From Psychrobacter glacincola (GTDB lineage: Bacteria > Pseudomonadota > Gammaproteobacteria > Pseudomonadales > Moraxellaceae), in NCBI RefSeq assembly GCF_904846075.1, contig NZ_CAJGZH010000001.1, positions 620,001-684,000 on the forward strand: a stretch of DNA of 64,000 nucleotides, read 5' to 3'. The translations under genes and the position numbers were made by a program. This document shows positions 10,102 through 20,653 of the stretch, piece by piece. The notes under the pieces are model-generated. The model saw nothing but the letters and a program-made list of their open reading frames with translations, was not told the origin of the DNA and ran no database searches. The first letter of the stretch is position 1. Every line of letters starts with the position of its first letter.

Positions 10102-10908
10102 ATGATGTTATATGTATGGTTTGTGATTGCAGGCGCATTTGCGGGTGTCAGTGCTGGTTTATTTGGCGTTGGCGGCGGCATGATTATCGTACCAGCATTG
10201 GTATGGATTTTTACCGCTTATGATTTTTCACCAGAAGTGGTGACCCATTTGGCGATTGGTACGTCACTGGCGACCATCGTTGTGACCTCGATCAGCTCAA
10301 TGACTGCGCACAATAAGCGCGGCGGCGTGCGCTGGGAAGTATGGCGCAAAATGGCACTCGGCTTGGTCATCGGTAGTCTGGTCGGTGCTGGTATTGCCGA
10401 TATGATTGACGGTAAAGTATTGCAAGCCATCATCGGTGTCGGCGCGTTATTGGTCGCTTTAAAAATGCTGTTTTTGTCCAATAAAGAGCAGCTGGGCAAA
10501 CCGCTACCGTCAGCTGGTCTACAGTTCGGCGCAGGTACAGGGATTGGCATGGCGTCGTCTATTTTTGGTATTGGCGGTGGCAGTTTAACCGTACCCTTTT
10601 TAAACTGGGCAGGGTTACCGATGAAGCAGTCGGTCGGCACGTCTGCCGCTTGTGGCTTGCCGATTGCATTGGCTGGTGCGGCAGGGTTTGCATGGTTCGG
10701 GCAAGATGTGGTCAATCTGCCTGAGGGCACGATAGGCTTTGTGCATATCACGGGTTTTCTATGTATTTCTGTCGCTAGCTTTGCGATGGCAAAAGTCGGT
10801 GCGAAGCTTGCGCACCAGTTGCCTGCGCTAACGCTTAAGCGTGCCTTTGGGGTGTTGTTATTATTTGCTGGTGGGCAGCTGTTGTTAAGTGGGATTGGGA
10901 TTCTCTAG
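10102..10908 (+). CDS. TauE/SafE (TSUP) family anion permease
   Basis: A 268-residue integral membrane protein with about eight hydrophobic segments arranged as two repeats. Each repeat holds the TSUP glycine motif: AGLFGVGGGMIIVPAL near residue 20 and SIFGIGGGSLTVPFL near 155. Family members export sulfite, sulfoacetate or related organosulfur anions; the substrate here cannot be told from sequence. It stands alone. ATGATG at the start allows a one-codon alternative. Confidence 0.85.
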   Translation: MMLYVWFVIAGAFAGVSAGLFGVGGGMIIVPALVWIFTAYDFSPEVVTHLAIGTSLATIVVTSISSMTAHNKRGGVRWEVWRKMALGLVIGSLVGAGIADMIDGKVLQAIIGVGALLVALKMLFLSNKEQLGKPLPSAGLQFGAGTGIGMASSIFGIGGGSLTVPFLNWAGLPMKQSVGTSAACGLPIALAGAAGFAWFGQDVVNLPEGTIGFVHITGFLCISVASFAMAKVGAKLAHQLPALTLKRAFGVLLLFAGGQLLLSGIGIL

Positions 10909-10952
10909 AAATTTATACTCTAACTTAGGCAGTGTTTTTAGGAAGGTGATGA

Positions 10953-11441
10953 ATGGATGTAGTATTAGTGAGTCTTCTAAGTGTTGCTTTAGGGGGAGCA
11001 ATTTCATTTGCAACGAGTTCTATATTAAATTGGCAAAACCACAAGCGTGATCTTCTAAAGTTAGGACTAGAATATAAAAAAGAAATACAAGTATTTAAAC
11101 GAGAGAAATATGAGCAGTTGATTATCAAATTATATAAATTAACCTATATGGTTCACGAGGGTATCTACTTTCGCTCTAGAGGTGAAAGTTTAATCGTTCC
11201 CATAGAGACGTTTATGATGTTGATGACAGAAGTAGAAACATTGATTATGTTGCACTTCCCATTATTAGAGGAGGACTATGAAAAGTTCTCTAAGCAACTT
11301 ATCGACTTATACACTGAACTATATGCTGGTAGTTTTGAGCAATGTGAGATCATTAAACAGGCACTTGATAGAGAGGCTGACAAACTATTAAAGGTTATCA
11401 AACAATATGCTAATGAATATACACAAATAGCCACTCCTTAG
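10953..11441 (+). CDS. Membrane-anchored alpha-helical protein of unknown function
   Basis: I do not recognise this 162-residue protein. Residues 3-24 form a hydrophobic, small-residue-rich segment (VLVSLLSVALGGAISFATSS), predicted as an N-terminal anchor. The rest is charged and helical with coiled-coil character (WQNHKRDLLKLGLEYKKE..., ending LDREADKLLKVIKQYANEY), so the bulk probably lies in the cytoplasm. AAGGTGATGA precedes the ATG. Base composition is visibly more AT-rich than its neighbours, which suggests an acquired gene. It starts 44 bases after the TauE gene. Confidence 0.65.
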   Translation: MDVVLVSLLSVALGGAISFATSSILNWQNHKRDLLKLGLEYKKEIQVFKREKYEQLIIKLYKLTYMVHEGIYFRSRGESLIVPIETFMMLMTEVETLIMLHFPLLEEDYEKFSKQLIDLYTELYAGSFEQCEIIKQALDREADKLLKVIKQYANEYTQIATP

Positions 11442-11487
11442 AAGTATCTTTATTTATTTACTATCTTTTATTAATTTTAAAGAAATC

Positions 11488-11787
11488 CTATTTCTTATCA
11501 ATCGCATCCAGCCCCAAACGCATCCATTTTCTTGCTAGCTCATCATGGTCGCTGAGCATACTCCACAGCGCATCTTCACTAAAGATAGAGTATTCATCAC
11601 CTGAATGTTCAATTGGCAGATCCGCTTCACGATCTGCCATCCATTGCGGGTTAAGATAGTAATCTTTCAACTCATTTTGCAAGGCTTCAGCTTGCAAAAA
11701 CTGCTGCTGCGCTTCGAGTTGCTGGCGATGTAGTTTGCACCATTGCTCATATTTTTGCTGTAGTTCTTGCGGATTATAGTTAGGCAT
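11488..11787 (-). CDS. Conserved small cytoplasmic protein, unknown function
   Basis: A 99-residue protein beginning MPNYNPQELQQKYEQWC. It has a glutamine-rich helical first half (LHRQQLEAQQQFLQAEALQNEL) and an acidic second half ending in DHDELARKWMRLGLDAIDKK. There is no signal peptide or membrane segment. It is divergent from smc, and the spacer holds a good minus-strand promoter, supporting expression. No function can be assigned. Confidence 0.7.
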   Translation of the reverse strand: MPNYNPQELQQKYEQWCKLHRQQLEAQQQFLQAEALQNELKDYYLNPQWMADREADLPIEHSGDEYSIFSEDALWSMLSDHDELARKWMRLGLDAIDKK

Positions 11788-11840
11788 TTTTATACTCTTA
11801 TTTTTTGATACTTAGACGAATGATTATTATTTTCAGCCCT

Positions 11841-11849
11841 ATTATAGCA
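11841..11849 (-). promoter_or_regulatory. Extended -10 promoter for the 99-residue protein gene
   Basis: Read on the minus strand, TGCTATAAT is a perfect extended -10 element about 54 bases before the ATG at 11787. The -35 position is only A/T-rich (TTTTTA), which an extended -10 tolerates. Confidence 0.6.
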
Positions 11850-11926
11850 CCCTTCACAAACCCTAAAAACTCACCACAATTTAAGGTAGAATAGCCGCCT
11901 GTTTTTGCTAAGTTTACTGATTATTC

Positions 11927-14900
11927 ATGCGCCTAAAATCCCTAAAGCTGGCAGGCTTCAAATCCTTTGCCAATCCAACGACTTTTACCTTTCGTCATGG
12001 CATCACCGCCATTGTCGGGCCGAACGGCTGTGGCAAATCCAATGTGATTGATGCCATACGTTGGGTGCTAGGTGAAACCTCTGCCAAGCAGCTGCGTGGC
12101 GGCGCGATGAGTGATGTTATCTTTGCTGGTACGCAAGATAAATCTGCCAAAAGTGTTGCCAGTGTCGAGCTAACCTTTGAGCATACGCAAGATGAACAAA
12201 ACGGTATTCGCCATGAGTTTAATCTGTATCAAGAACTGTCCGTTCGTCGTCAGGTAAATAAGGAAGGTCGCTCAGACTACTTTATCAATGGTACGCGCTG
12301 TCGTCGCCGTGATGTGGTCGATGTATTCTTGGGTACGGGACTTGGCGCGCGTAGTTATGCGGTGATTGAGCAAGGTATGATTGGGCGTATCGTTGAGTCT
12401 AGCCCGATGCAGCTGCGTGAGTTTATCGAAGAGGCAGCAGGGGTGTCGCGCTATCAAGCACGCCGTGAAGAAACGCAAAAGAAGTTAGAGAAAACTAGAG
12501 ATAATTTGGCACGTCTGCATGATATGCAAAGTGAGCTGGTCAGCCAACAAAAGCGTCTGTTTAAACAAGCCGCCAGTGCTGAGCGTTATGAAGAGTTGGC
12601 GCTAACGCTTGCGGATATCAAACAGCAGCTTGCCATTCAGCAGCTCTATCAAGCCAAGCATACTCAGCAGCAGCAAAAAATAGCGCATGAGCGCAGCGCC
12701 ACTGAAGTATCAACTTTACAAGCCAACTATGACACCCTAAAAGCCAAGCAAGATAAACTTGCCGCGCATATCAATCAAGAGCAATGGCTCAAAGACGATG
12801 CTCAAAGCGCTCATTATCAGCAGCAGCTAGGCTATCAACAAGCGGAGCACGCGCTGAGCGATGCCAAATCACAATTGACCGCAATTGAGCAGCAACTTGC
12901 CAATTTAGATCAGCAGCGTGCGCAAGCAGTGGGTGAGATTGATCGATTAAAAGCCGAGCAAACCGAGCAGCAGAATATATTAGAGGTGTTACGCCCACAG
13001 CTCACTGAGTTGACGGGTAGACGTGACACGCATAAACGCAATGAGCAACCGTTACAACGCGCATGGCATGACGCGCAAAACCAGCTATTACGCTTGCAAG
13101 ATAATGCACGCATGCTTGAACAACAGCAAGCCATTAATAGCCAAGCACAAAAACGCCATCAGCAGAACCATGACAAATGGCAGCGCCGTCAGCAAAACTG
13201 GCAAAACCTATGGCAGCAATTACAGCAGTCGCTATCACCAGTTACAAGTGCTGGTTTGCAAGATAATTCTGATACGAATAATTTGCAGCAGACGTTAGCG
13301 GCGCAAGTTGCCGAGCTAAACAAACAATTGCAGCAAATTGAGCGTCAGCAAGACAGTGTGAATGAGCGCTTGTCTGAGCTACAACCGCAAGCGCAGGATT
13401 TACAACAGCAATTGCACACGCAGCAGCGCGAGTTAAGCGAGGATGAAAAACGTCACGCGGTTTTGGCAGGCGAGTACGATACTTTGCATCAGATATTGCA
13501 TCCTAAGCCGACACCAAAATCTCAACCGCTTGTTCATGCAAAAACTGCTGATGTTAAAAGTGATTTAGAAAATGAAATAGCTAGCGACTATAGCCAATTG
13601 ACCATTACCATCTTGCGTGACCAGATTGAGTTAAGCGCGAAAGGGCAGCAGCATGCAGAGCTACTTGATAGCGTATTGGCATTGTGGCTAGATAGCCATG
13701 TGCTGGTTTCTAACCAAACTTATCAACCAAATGTTAATAACGTGAGCGCTGACTCTGAGAAACCGCATAGCTTATGGCAGGTGCTTGAGCATGAGTTAAA
13801 AGATTTATTTATTTATCAAAATGCGCAAACCAATACAGTGGACAAGTCATCAATCAAAATAGAAACGGGTCATAGCTTGTGGCTATCCGCTAAGAAAAAT
13901 GAGGTAAATACAAAGCCACTGGTTAGCGAATTGCCTGAGAGTTTGATTGATAAAATACTGCCTTTATCACAGCTGATTAGCGCACCAAACTTAGCGCTTT
14001 GGCGGCAATGCTATTTATATATTGCACAGCCTGAGACAGATAATAGGCAAACGTTAGAAGCGCTTGCTGAGATTTTAAAAGTATTGCCATCGTCAGCTAT
14101 TTTACTAACGACTGACGGCTGGCTTATCAGTCGTCAGGGTACGATGAATCTAAGTAAATTTGCTGGTGCGCAAGATGGACAAAATGGTAGCAATAACAGC
14201 AACAGTCAATTTTTAACCCAGCGTTTGCAGCAGCGCAGCCGTTTGCAAGCGTTAGAAGACTTGCTCGATGAGTTTGAGAACAAAATAGAAGCGCAGAAAA
14301 AAGCGATTACAAAAGACCAGCGTAACTATGATGCATTAACAGTTAGCTTAGAGGAAACTCGAGCACAAGCTGAGCAATTAACCCGTGATAAGCATCAATA
14401 CCAGCAACAGCTCACTACTCAGCGCGCCAACGCTGAACGTTTGCAAGCGGACAGCCAACGCCTCAATGCTGACAAAGTTACCCTTGAGCAAGAGCAACAA
14501 GAATTAGAGCAAGAACAACAAACGCTGAATCAAGAACAGCAGGATATCCAAAGCAAAATAGCAGCGCTAACGCCACAAATCGCCGATGCTCGTGCGGCAA
14601 CTCAGCAATTACAAGCGGAGCGCAGTGAGCTAAGTCGTAACCGTCAAGCAGATGATGACGCTTGGCAAGCAATGCAGCTGCGTATTCAGCAGAGCGAGAT
14701 GCGTCTAGAGCACAGCACTAGCAGTCTTGCTCGGGCAAGTGCGCAATTTGAAAAGTCATTACAAAGCGAGCAAAATCTAAAGACGCGTCATGAGCAGCAG
14801 CAAAGTACATTGCCAGCACTGCAAGCTGCATTGCAAACAGCACAGACCGCGCGCGATGAGCAGCAGGCAGTATTAACAGGGCGCGAGACCGCATTAACGG

Positions 14901-15889
14901 TGCTCAAGCAAGAATATAATCAGCAGCAAGTAGAGCTAGATACGCTACAAAATACCTTGCAAACGCAGCAATCTGAGCTTGCCCGTCTTGCCACTGATCT
15001 GGCATTAAGCGCTGCAAAATTAGAGGATGCTAGTAGCCATACGCAAGAAGCGCTAGATGCTTATTATAATGTGAGTCATAAATATAAAGCACAATCAGAC
15101 ATAGCGCAGCGTCCACAGCATCAGCAACAAGTGATGAGCGTCTCAAACTTATTAGCAGATTTTATCGCTCATGATCGCCGTGTGCGCCCAGATAAAATCA
15201 CTGAGCTTGAGTCTGAGCGCGTGCAGCTTGAGCAGCAGCTAAGCAAAATTGGCGCAGTCAACTTGGCAGCCGTGGCAGAGTTGGCAGAAGTTAATGAGCG
15301 CCTACAAGCACTCTCGCAGCAGACCGCAGATATTGCTGCGAGTATGCAGACGTTAACGGAGGCGATTGCTTCGATTGATGAGACCACCAAGACGCTATTT
15401 ATGCAGACGCTCGATGCCGTCAATATTGAGCTTGCCAATTTATTTGCCAAAGTGTTTGGTGGCGGGCAAGCCAGTTTAACGCTCAATACGGATGATATGC
15501 CTGTTAATGCGCCAAAATCAGAACAGTGGCGGGCAGGGCTAAACTTGATGGCACAGCCAAAAGGCAAACGTAATAGTCGCCTTGCTGTACTTTCAGGTGG
15601 TGAAAAAACCTTGACGGCACTGAGTTTGATTTTTGCCATATTCAAGCAGCATCCTGCGCCATTTTGCGTACTGGATGAAGTCGATGCGCCGCTTGATGAC
15701 GCCAACGTCGCCCGCTTTACTAGTCTTATTCATGAATTAGCAGACGATTTGCAGTTTATCTTTATCAGCCATAATAAATTAACGATGCAGATTGCCGATG
15801 AGTTAAAGGGCGTTACCATGCCAAGCGCAGGGATTTCTACCTTAGTCAGCGTCTCACTCGATGAGGCGGCACGTTACCTTTCTGATTAA
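11927..15889 (+). CDS. smc: Chromosome segregation protein SMC
   Basis: A 1320-residue condensin ATPase, longer than the usual 1150-1190. The N-terminal head has MRLKSLKLAGFKSFANP and the Walker A GPNGCGKSN near residue 32. Two very glutamine-rich coiled-coil arms (about 165-520 and 770-1085) flank a divergent hinge at about 525-765. The C-terminal head carries the ABC signature LAVLSGGEKTLTALS and Walker B FCVLDEVDAPLDD. It compacts and resolves origins as a dimer, usually with ScpA/ScpB, which are not in this window. The extra length lies mainly in and around the hinge. The smc-zipA-ligA order matches Pseudomonas. Confidence 0.96.
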   Translation: MRLKSLKLAGFKSFANPTTFTFRHGITAIVGPNGCGKSNVIDAIRWVLGETSAKQLRGGAMSDVIFAGTQDKSAKSVASVELTFEHTQDEQNGIRHEFNLYQELSVRRQVNKEGRSDYFINGTRCRRRDVVDVFLGTGLGARSYAVIEQGMIGRIVESSPMQLREFIEEAAGVSRYQARREETQKKLEKTRDNLARLHDMQSELVSQQKRLFKQAASAERYEELALTLADIKQQLAIQQLYQAKHTQQQQKIAHERSATEVSTLQANYDTLKAKQDKLAAHINQEQWLKDDAQSAHYQQQLGYQQAEHALSDAKSQLTAIEQQLANLDQQRAQAVGEIDRLKAEQTEQQNILEVLRPQLTELTGRRDTHKRNEQPLQRAWHDAQNQLLRLQDNARMLEQQQAINSQAQKRHQQNHDKWQRRQQNWQNLWQQLQQSLSPVTSAGLQDNSDTNNLQQTLAAQVAELNKQLQQIERQQDSVNERLSELQPQAQDLQQQLHTQQRELSEDEKRHAVLAGEYDTLHQILHPKPTPKSQPLVHAKTADVKSDLENEIASDYSQLTITILRDQIELSAKGQQHAELLDSVLALWLDSHVLVSNQTYQPNVNNVSADSEKPHSLWQVLEHELKDLFIYQNAQTNTVDKSSIKIETGHSLWLSAKKNEVNTKPLVSELPESLIDKILPLSQLISAPNLALWRQCYLYIAQPETDNRQTLEALAEILKVLPSSAILLTTDGWLISRQGTMNLSKFAGAQDGQNGSNNSNSQFLTQRLQQRSRLQALEDLLDEFENKIEAQKKAITKDQRNYDALTVSLEETRAQAEQLTRDKHQYQQQLTTQRANAERLQADSQRLNADKVTLEQEQQELEQEQQTLNQEQQDIQSKIAALTPQIADARAATQQLQAERSELSRNRQADDDAWQAMQLRIQQSEMRLEHSTSSLARASAQFEKSLQSEQNLKTRHEQQQSTLPALQAALQTAQTARDEQQAVLTGRETALTVLKQEYNQQQVELDTLQNTLQTQQSELARLATDLALSAAKLEDASSHTQEALDAYYNVSHKYKAQSDIAQRPQHQQQVMSVSNLLADFIAHDRRVRPDKITELESERVQLEQQLSKIGAVNLAAVAELAEVNERLQALSQQTADIAASMQTLTEAIASIDETTKTLFMQTLDAVNIELANLFAKVFGGGQASLTLNTDDMPVNAPKSEQWRAGLNLMAQPKGKRNSRLAVLSGGEKTLTALSLIFAIFKQHPAPFCVLDEVDAPLDDANVARFTSLIHELADDLQFIFISHNKLTMQIADELKGVTMPSAGISTLVSVSLDEAARYLSD

Positions 15890-16103
15890 GAGCAGCGCTA
15901 AATAGCAAAAATAATTGATAACTGGTAGCAGTTGTCAGTGGTATAGTTAGAAATGATGTGACAATATTACAACGTCACGCAAGTGTGTCAGCCTCACGGT
16001 AAACGATGACTATATGGTGACGATATTCATTAGCCATGCTAGACTATTGCCATTTATTCCCTCTTATGTATTCCCTTTTGTCATATATTAGGATGTATCT
16101 CTT

Positions 16104-17120
16104 ATGACCGCTATTCAGTTTATATTGATTGCCATTGCCGCATTTATCATGCTTGCAGGGCTATTTATGGTCATTCGTAGCTTTAAGCGCCGCAGCAATG
16201 CTGAAGCGGTAGCGGTCAATTATGATAAAAACGGTATTCCTATCATACCGCGCCATGAACGCAACATCGTCGATCAGCCAGACTTGGATGATACAGTTGC
16301 TGGCGAAACAAGTATCGCCCCTGATCGCAGTTATCTAAATGCGGTGGTCGAAGACGAGCCTTTGACCCAATCTCATACCCATGTTGATACGCAGCTGACA
16401 GCTGGGCATGCGGATGTTAATGACAGCGATACTGACACAATAGATGACGCCGACTATGTGCGCTGGCAAGCAGAGCAGCAGCGTGCTGACAACAGCGAGT
16501 TTGCAGAAGCCGCTGAGCAGATGCATATCGAGCAAGAGCAGGATGCGTTTTCAAGCTTGATGTCTGCAACTGACAGCTTGATGCCCTCTATTGATACCGC
16601 AGCCGAGCCAAGCTTCGATAATAACAGTCCGATACTCGATCAGCATCTCTCAGAGCCAGTGGATGAAGCGCAAAACGGTCCACTCATCAATGCCAAAGAC
16701 AACATTAATATCACTATTTTGCCGCATCAATATCGCGACCGTCCAGCCGCAATTATCCGTGGTCGTGATTTATTGGCATTAATTGATAAGTATGGTCTGC
16801 GCTATGGCGCGATGAACATGTTCCATCGCTATGAGCAAAAAGATGGCACGGGTATGCTCTGGTTCAGCATGATGGGCATCACCGATAGTGGTATCGCGCC
16901 TTTTGATCCGCATAGCGTGGCGACCAATACTTATAGTGGCGTGGTAGTATTCTTATCGCTGCCGCATCCACAAGCGCTGCGTAGCTTCGATAGTATGATG
17001 AGTATTGCTTACATGATGGCAAGTGATTTGGATGCCATTATGCTCGATGAAGAGAACGAACCAATCACCCCTGAATACAAACAGCAATTGCGTAACCAAG
17101 TTCGCGATTATGAAGGTTAG
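16104..17120 (+). CDS. zipA: Cell division protein ZipA
   Basis: A 338-residue protein with a ZipA layout. It has an N-terminal transmembrane helix (FILIAIAAFIMLAGLFMVI, residues 6-24), a short basic patch, and a long acidic low-complexity linker (about 45-205). The C-terminal FtsZ-binding domain includes RGRDLLALIDKYGLRYGAMNMFHRY and GVVVFLSLPHPQALRSFDSM. It anchors FtsZ polymers to the inner membrane early in divisome assembly. The linker is rich in D, E, Q and A rather than the P/Q composition of E. coli ZipA. It sits between smc and ligA, as in pseudomonads, and ends in its own terminator. Confidence 0.93.
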   Translation: MTAIQFILIAIAAFIMLAGLFMVIRSFKRRSNAEAVAVNYDKNGIPIIPRHERNIVDQPDLDDTVAGETSIAPDRSYLNAVVEDEPLTQSHTHVDTQLTAGHADVNDSDTDTIDDADYVRWQAEQQRADNSEFAEAAEQMHIEQEQDAFSSLMSATDSLMPSIDTAAEPSFDNNSPILDQHLSEPVDEAQNGPLINAKDNINITILPHQYRDRPAAIIRGRDLLALIDKYGLRYGAMNMFHRYEQKDGTGMLWFSMMGITDSGIAPFDPHSVATNTYSGVVVFLSLPHPQALRSFDSMMSIAYMMASDLDAIMLDEENEPITPEYKQQLRNQVRDYEG

Positions 17121-17177
17121 TTTTAATGTATTAATACAGGTTGATTAATAAAAGCTGATTCATATTAGCAGTATTCT

Positions 17178-17213
17178 AAAAGGCAAATAGCGATTGACGT
17201 TATTTGCCTTTTT
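17178..17213 (+). terminator. Intrinsic terminator after zipA
   Basis: Twelve-base arms AAAAGGCAAATA (17178-17189) and TATTTGCCTTTT (17201-17212) flank an 11-base loop and end in a T run, 58 bases after the zipA stop. It isolates ligA from zipA. Confidence 0.85.
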
Positions 17214-17388
17214 AATGGGCTTTAGTTTCTGCAAAATGCTAGAGTCGGTTCAAGATACTTTAGATACAAGGAAGGTGAGTGAAAGTGCTACACATAGTAG
17301 ACTGAGCGAGCCTGACACAGTATCTAATTTATATAGGATCGACTATATCCGAGCATCCTACAAACTTGTTATCATATCGGCATCTTGA

Positions 17389-19500
<2,112 letters not shown>

Positions 19501-19573
19501 GATAAAACATGAAATGTTATAGAAGTTTTAGTTATAATGACATTTGTTTGATAAAATAGAGCGACGTATAAAT

Positions 19574-20179
19574 ATGAATTTTTTAGAAGTTGATAAATTA
19601 ATTATATTTATTTTGTTTATTGTGCCTGGGTTTATTGCAATAAAAACTTATAATTTTTTATATCCATCAAACATTAAATTTTCTGAGCAGGTAGTTGATG
19701 CTGTTTCTTATAGCTCAATAAATTATGCATTATGGATAGTACCTAGTTTTTACACGTACAAATATTACATGAATATAGGTAGTTTCTTTGTTCTTGGTGC
19801 ACTAGCTGTCGTAGTATTGTTCATTTCGCCTGTTGGCTTGGCATTTTTCTGGAAATGGATAAGAGGGGTTAAGTATTTTCAGAAATTTGCTGTACATCCA
19901 ATAGGAAAGCCATGGGATTACTACTTTGCCAAAAAGAAAACTGGCTGGGTAATAGTTAATATGAACAGTGGTAAAAAATTGGGTGGCTCTTATGGAGTTG
20001 ATTCATTTTCGTCAAGCTACCTTCATGAAGAGCAAATTTATATAGATGAAGAATGGGTTATAAATGCAGATGGTGGTTTCGAAAGGATTGTAGAGCAAAG
20101 TGCAGGTATCATAATTTTCTTAAAAGATGCTGAGTCTGTATCATTCTATTATAGTGGAGATGAACTAAATGACGACTGA
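19574..20179 (+). CDS. DUF6338-like membrane protein
   Basis: The ATG at 19574 is preferred over a TTG ten codons earlier because the protein then starts MNFLEVDKLIIFILFIVPGF, the recalled DUF6338 beginning. The 201-residue product has three hydrophobic segments (about 8-25, 44-60, 68-94). A cytoplasmic beta-rich domain follows, with GWVIVNMNSGKKLGGSYG and a late EQIYIDEEWVIN stretch; an aromatic WxxVxxxxGxxxxGxYG-like motif is typical of this family as I recall it. Function is unknown. The coding region is strongly AT-rich compared with ligA upstream, suggesting horizontal acquisition. Its last 11 bases overlap the start of a small gene, so the two are translationally coupled. Confidence 0.65.
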   Translation: MNFLEVDKLIIFILFIVPGFIAIKTYNFLYPSNIKFSEQVVDAVSYSSINYALWIVPSFYTYKYYMNIGSFFVLGALAVVVLFISPVGLAFFWKWIRGVKYFQKFAVHPIGKPWDYYFAKKKTGWVIVNMNSGKKLGGSYGVDSFSSSYLHEEQIYIDEEWVINADGGFERIVEQSAGIIIFLKDAESVSFYYSGDELNDD

Positions 20180-20324
20180 GATTAACAAAGATCGAGTTGT
20201 TAAACGTATTATCGATAAGGGTTATCAGCCGAGTGATGAGGGTTATAAACCTGAGCCTCATAGACCTGGGCATAGGCCTTCAACATCTGAAAGTAAGCCT
20301 AAAAATCCTCCTAAGAAGCGTTGA
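20169..20324 (+). CDS. Small proline/lysine-rich protein, paralogue A
   Basis: A 51-residue open frame whose ATG overlaps the last 11 bases of the DUF6338-like gene in another frame. The N-terminal 17 residues are charged (MTTEINKDRVVKRIIDK). They are followed by GYQPSDEGYKP and a tail with RP, GHRP, SESKP and the terminal NPPKKR. It lacks a signal peptide or membrane segment and is probably disordered. A second gene 120 bases downstream encodes a clear paralogue with the same motif spacing, which argues that both are translated. No function is known to me; coupling to the membrane protein suggests a shared role. Confidence 0.6.
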   Translation: MTTEINKDRVVKRIIDKGYQPSDEGYKPEPHRPGHRPSTSESKPKNPPKKR

Positions 20325-20446
20325 TAATATATTAAATATTACATGCGCACTATTTAATAAGAATTACACTGTAGAAGCACAACGTAATAAGACATGACAG
20401 CAACTGTCCTAGTAAACTATTTTTTGTGAAATTAGAGGGTTCTCAA

Positions 20447-20605
20447 ATGAGTAATAAAATTAACGATGATAAAATAAAAAGCTGTTTTATTGGGGATGGC
20501 TATCAACCAAGTGATATAGGTAATAAGCCTAATGGCAGGCCTCAAACTGGGCATACACCTGAGCGTTCTGAAGCTAAACCTGTAAATCCACCTAAAAAGC
20601 GCTGA
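20447..20605 (+). CDS. Small proline/lysine-rich protein, paralogue B
   Basis: A 52-residue open frame with a good ribosome-binding site (TTAGAGGGTTCTCAA before the ATG). It aligns with paralogue A from end to end. GYQPSD begins at residue 18 in both, 12 of the first 25 residues are identical, and the tail RPxxGHxPxxSExKPxNPPKKR is shared with a one-residue insertion. This pattern (variable N-terminus, conserved C-terminus) indicates duplication with constraint on the C-terminal motif. It ends 18 bases before a REP palindrome. Confidence 0.6.
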   Translation: MSNKINDDKIKSCFIGDGYQPSDIGNKPNGRPQTGHTPERSEAKPVNPPKKR

Positions 20606-20623
20606 TTATATTATTGAGTTAGC

Positions 20624-20646
20624 GTAGGGTGCGCCCAGCGCACCTA
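20624..20646 (+). repeat. REP palindrome, left copy
   Basis: A 23-base imperfect palindrome: GTAGGGTGCGC, a CCA centre, then GCGCACCTA. Its reverse complement differs at one position from the element at 21240-21262. It flanks the RAYT gene on its 3' side, matching the REP/REPtron arrangement. Confidence 0.85.
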
Positions 20647-20653
20647 GAAAAAA

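Noticed and set aside
10218..10751. 177-codon frame antisense to the TauE-type permease
   Set aside because: Mirror of a membrane protein coding frame; proline/threonine-rich shadow with no start signal.
15169..15705. 178-codon frame antisense to smc
   Set aside because: Serine/cysteine-rich shadow of the SMC head domain, which is clearly coding on the plus strand.
17194..17388. 64-codon frame between zipA and ligA
   Set aside because: Its TTG start lies in the loop of the zipA terminator, it has no ribosome-binding site, and the protein shows no family character.
20197..20397. 66-codon plus-strand frame overlapping the first small gene
   Set aside because: It runs in another frame over the better-supported paralogue A and encodes an unstructured hydrophobic string with no counterpart near paralogue B.
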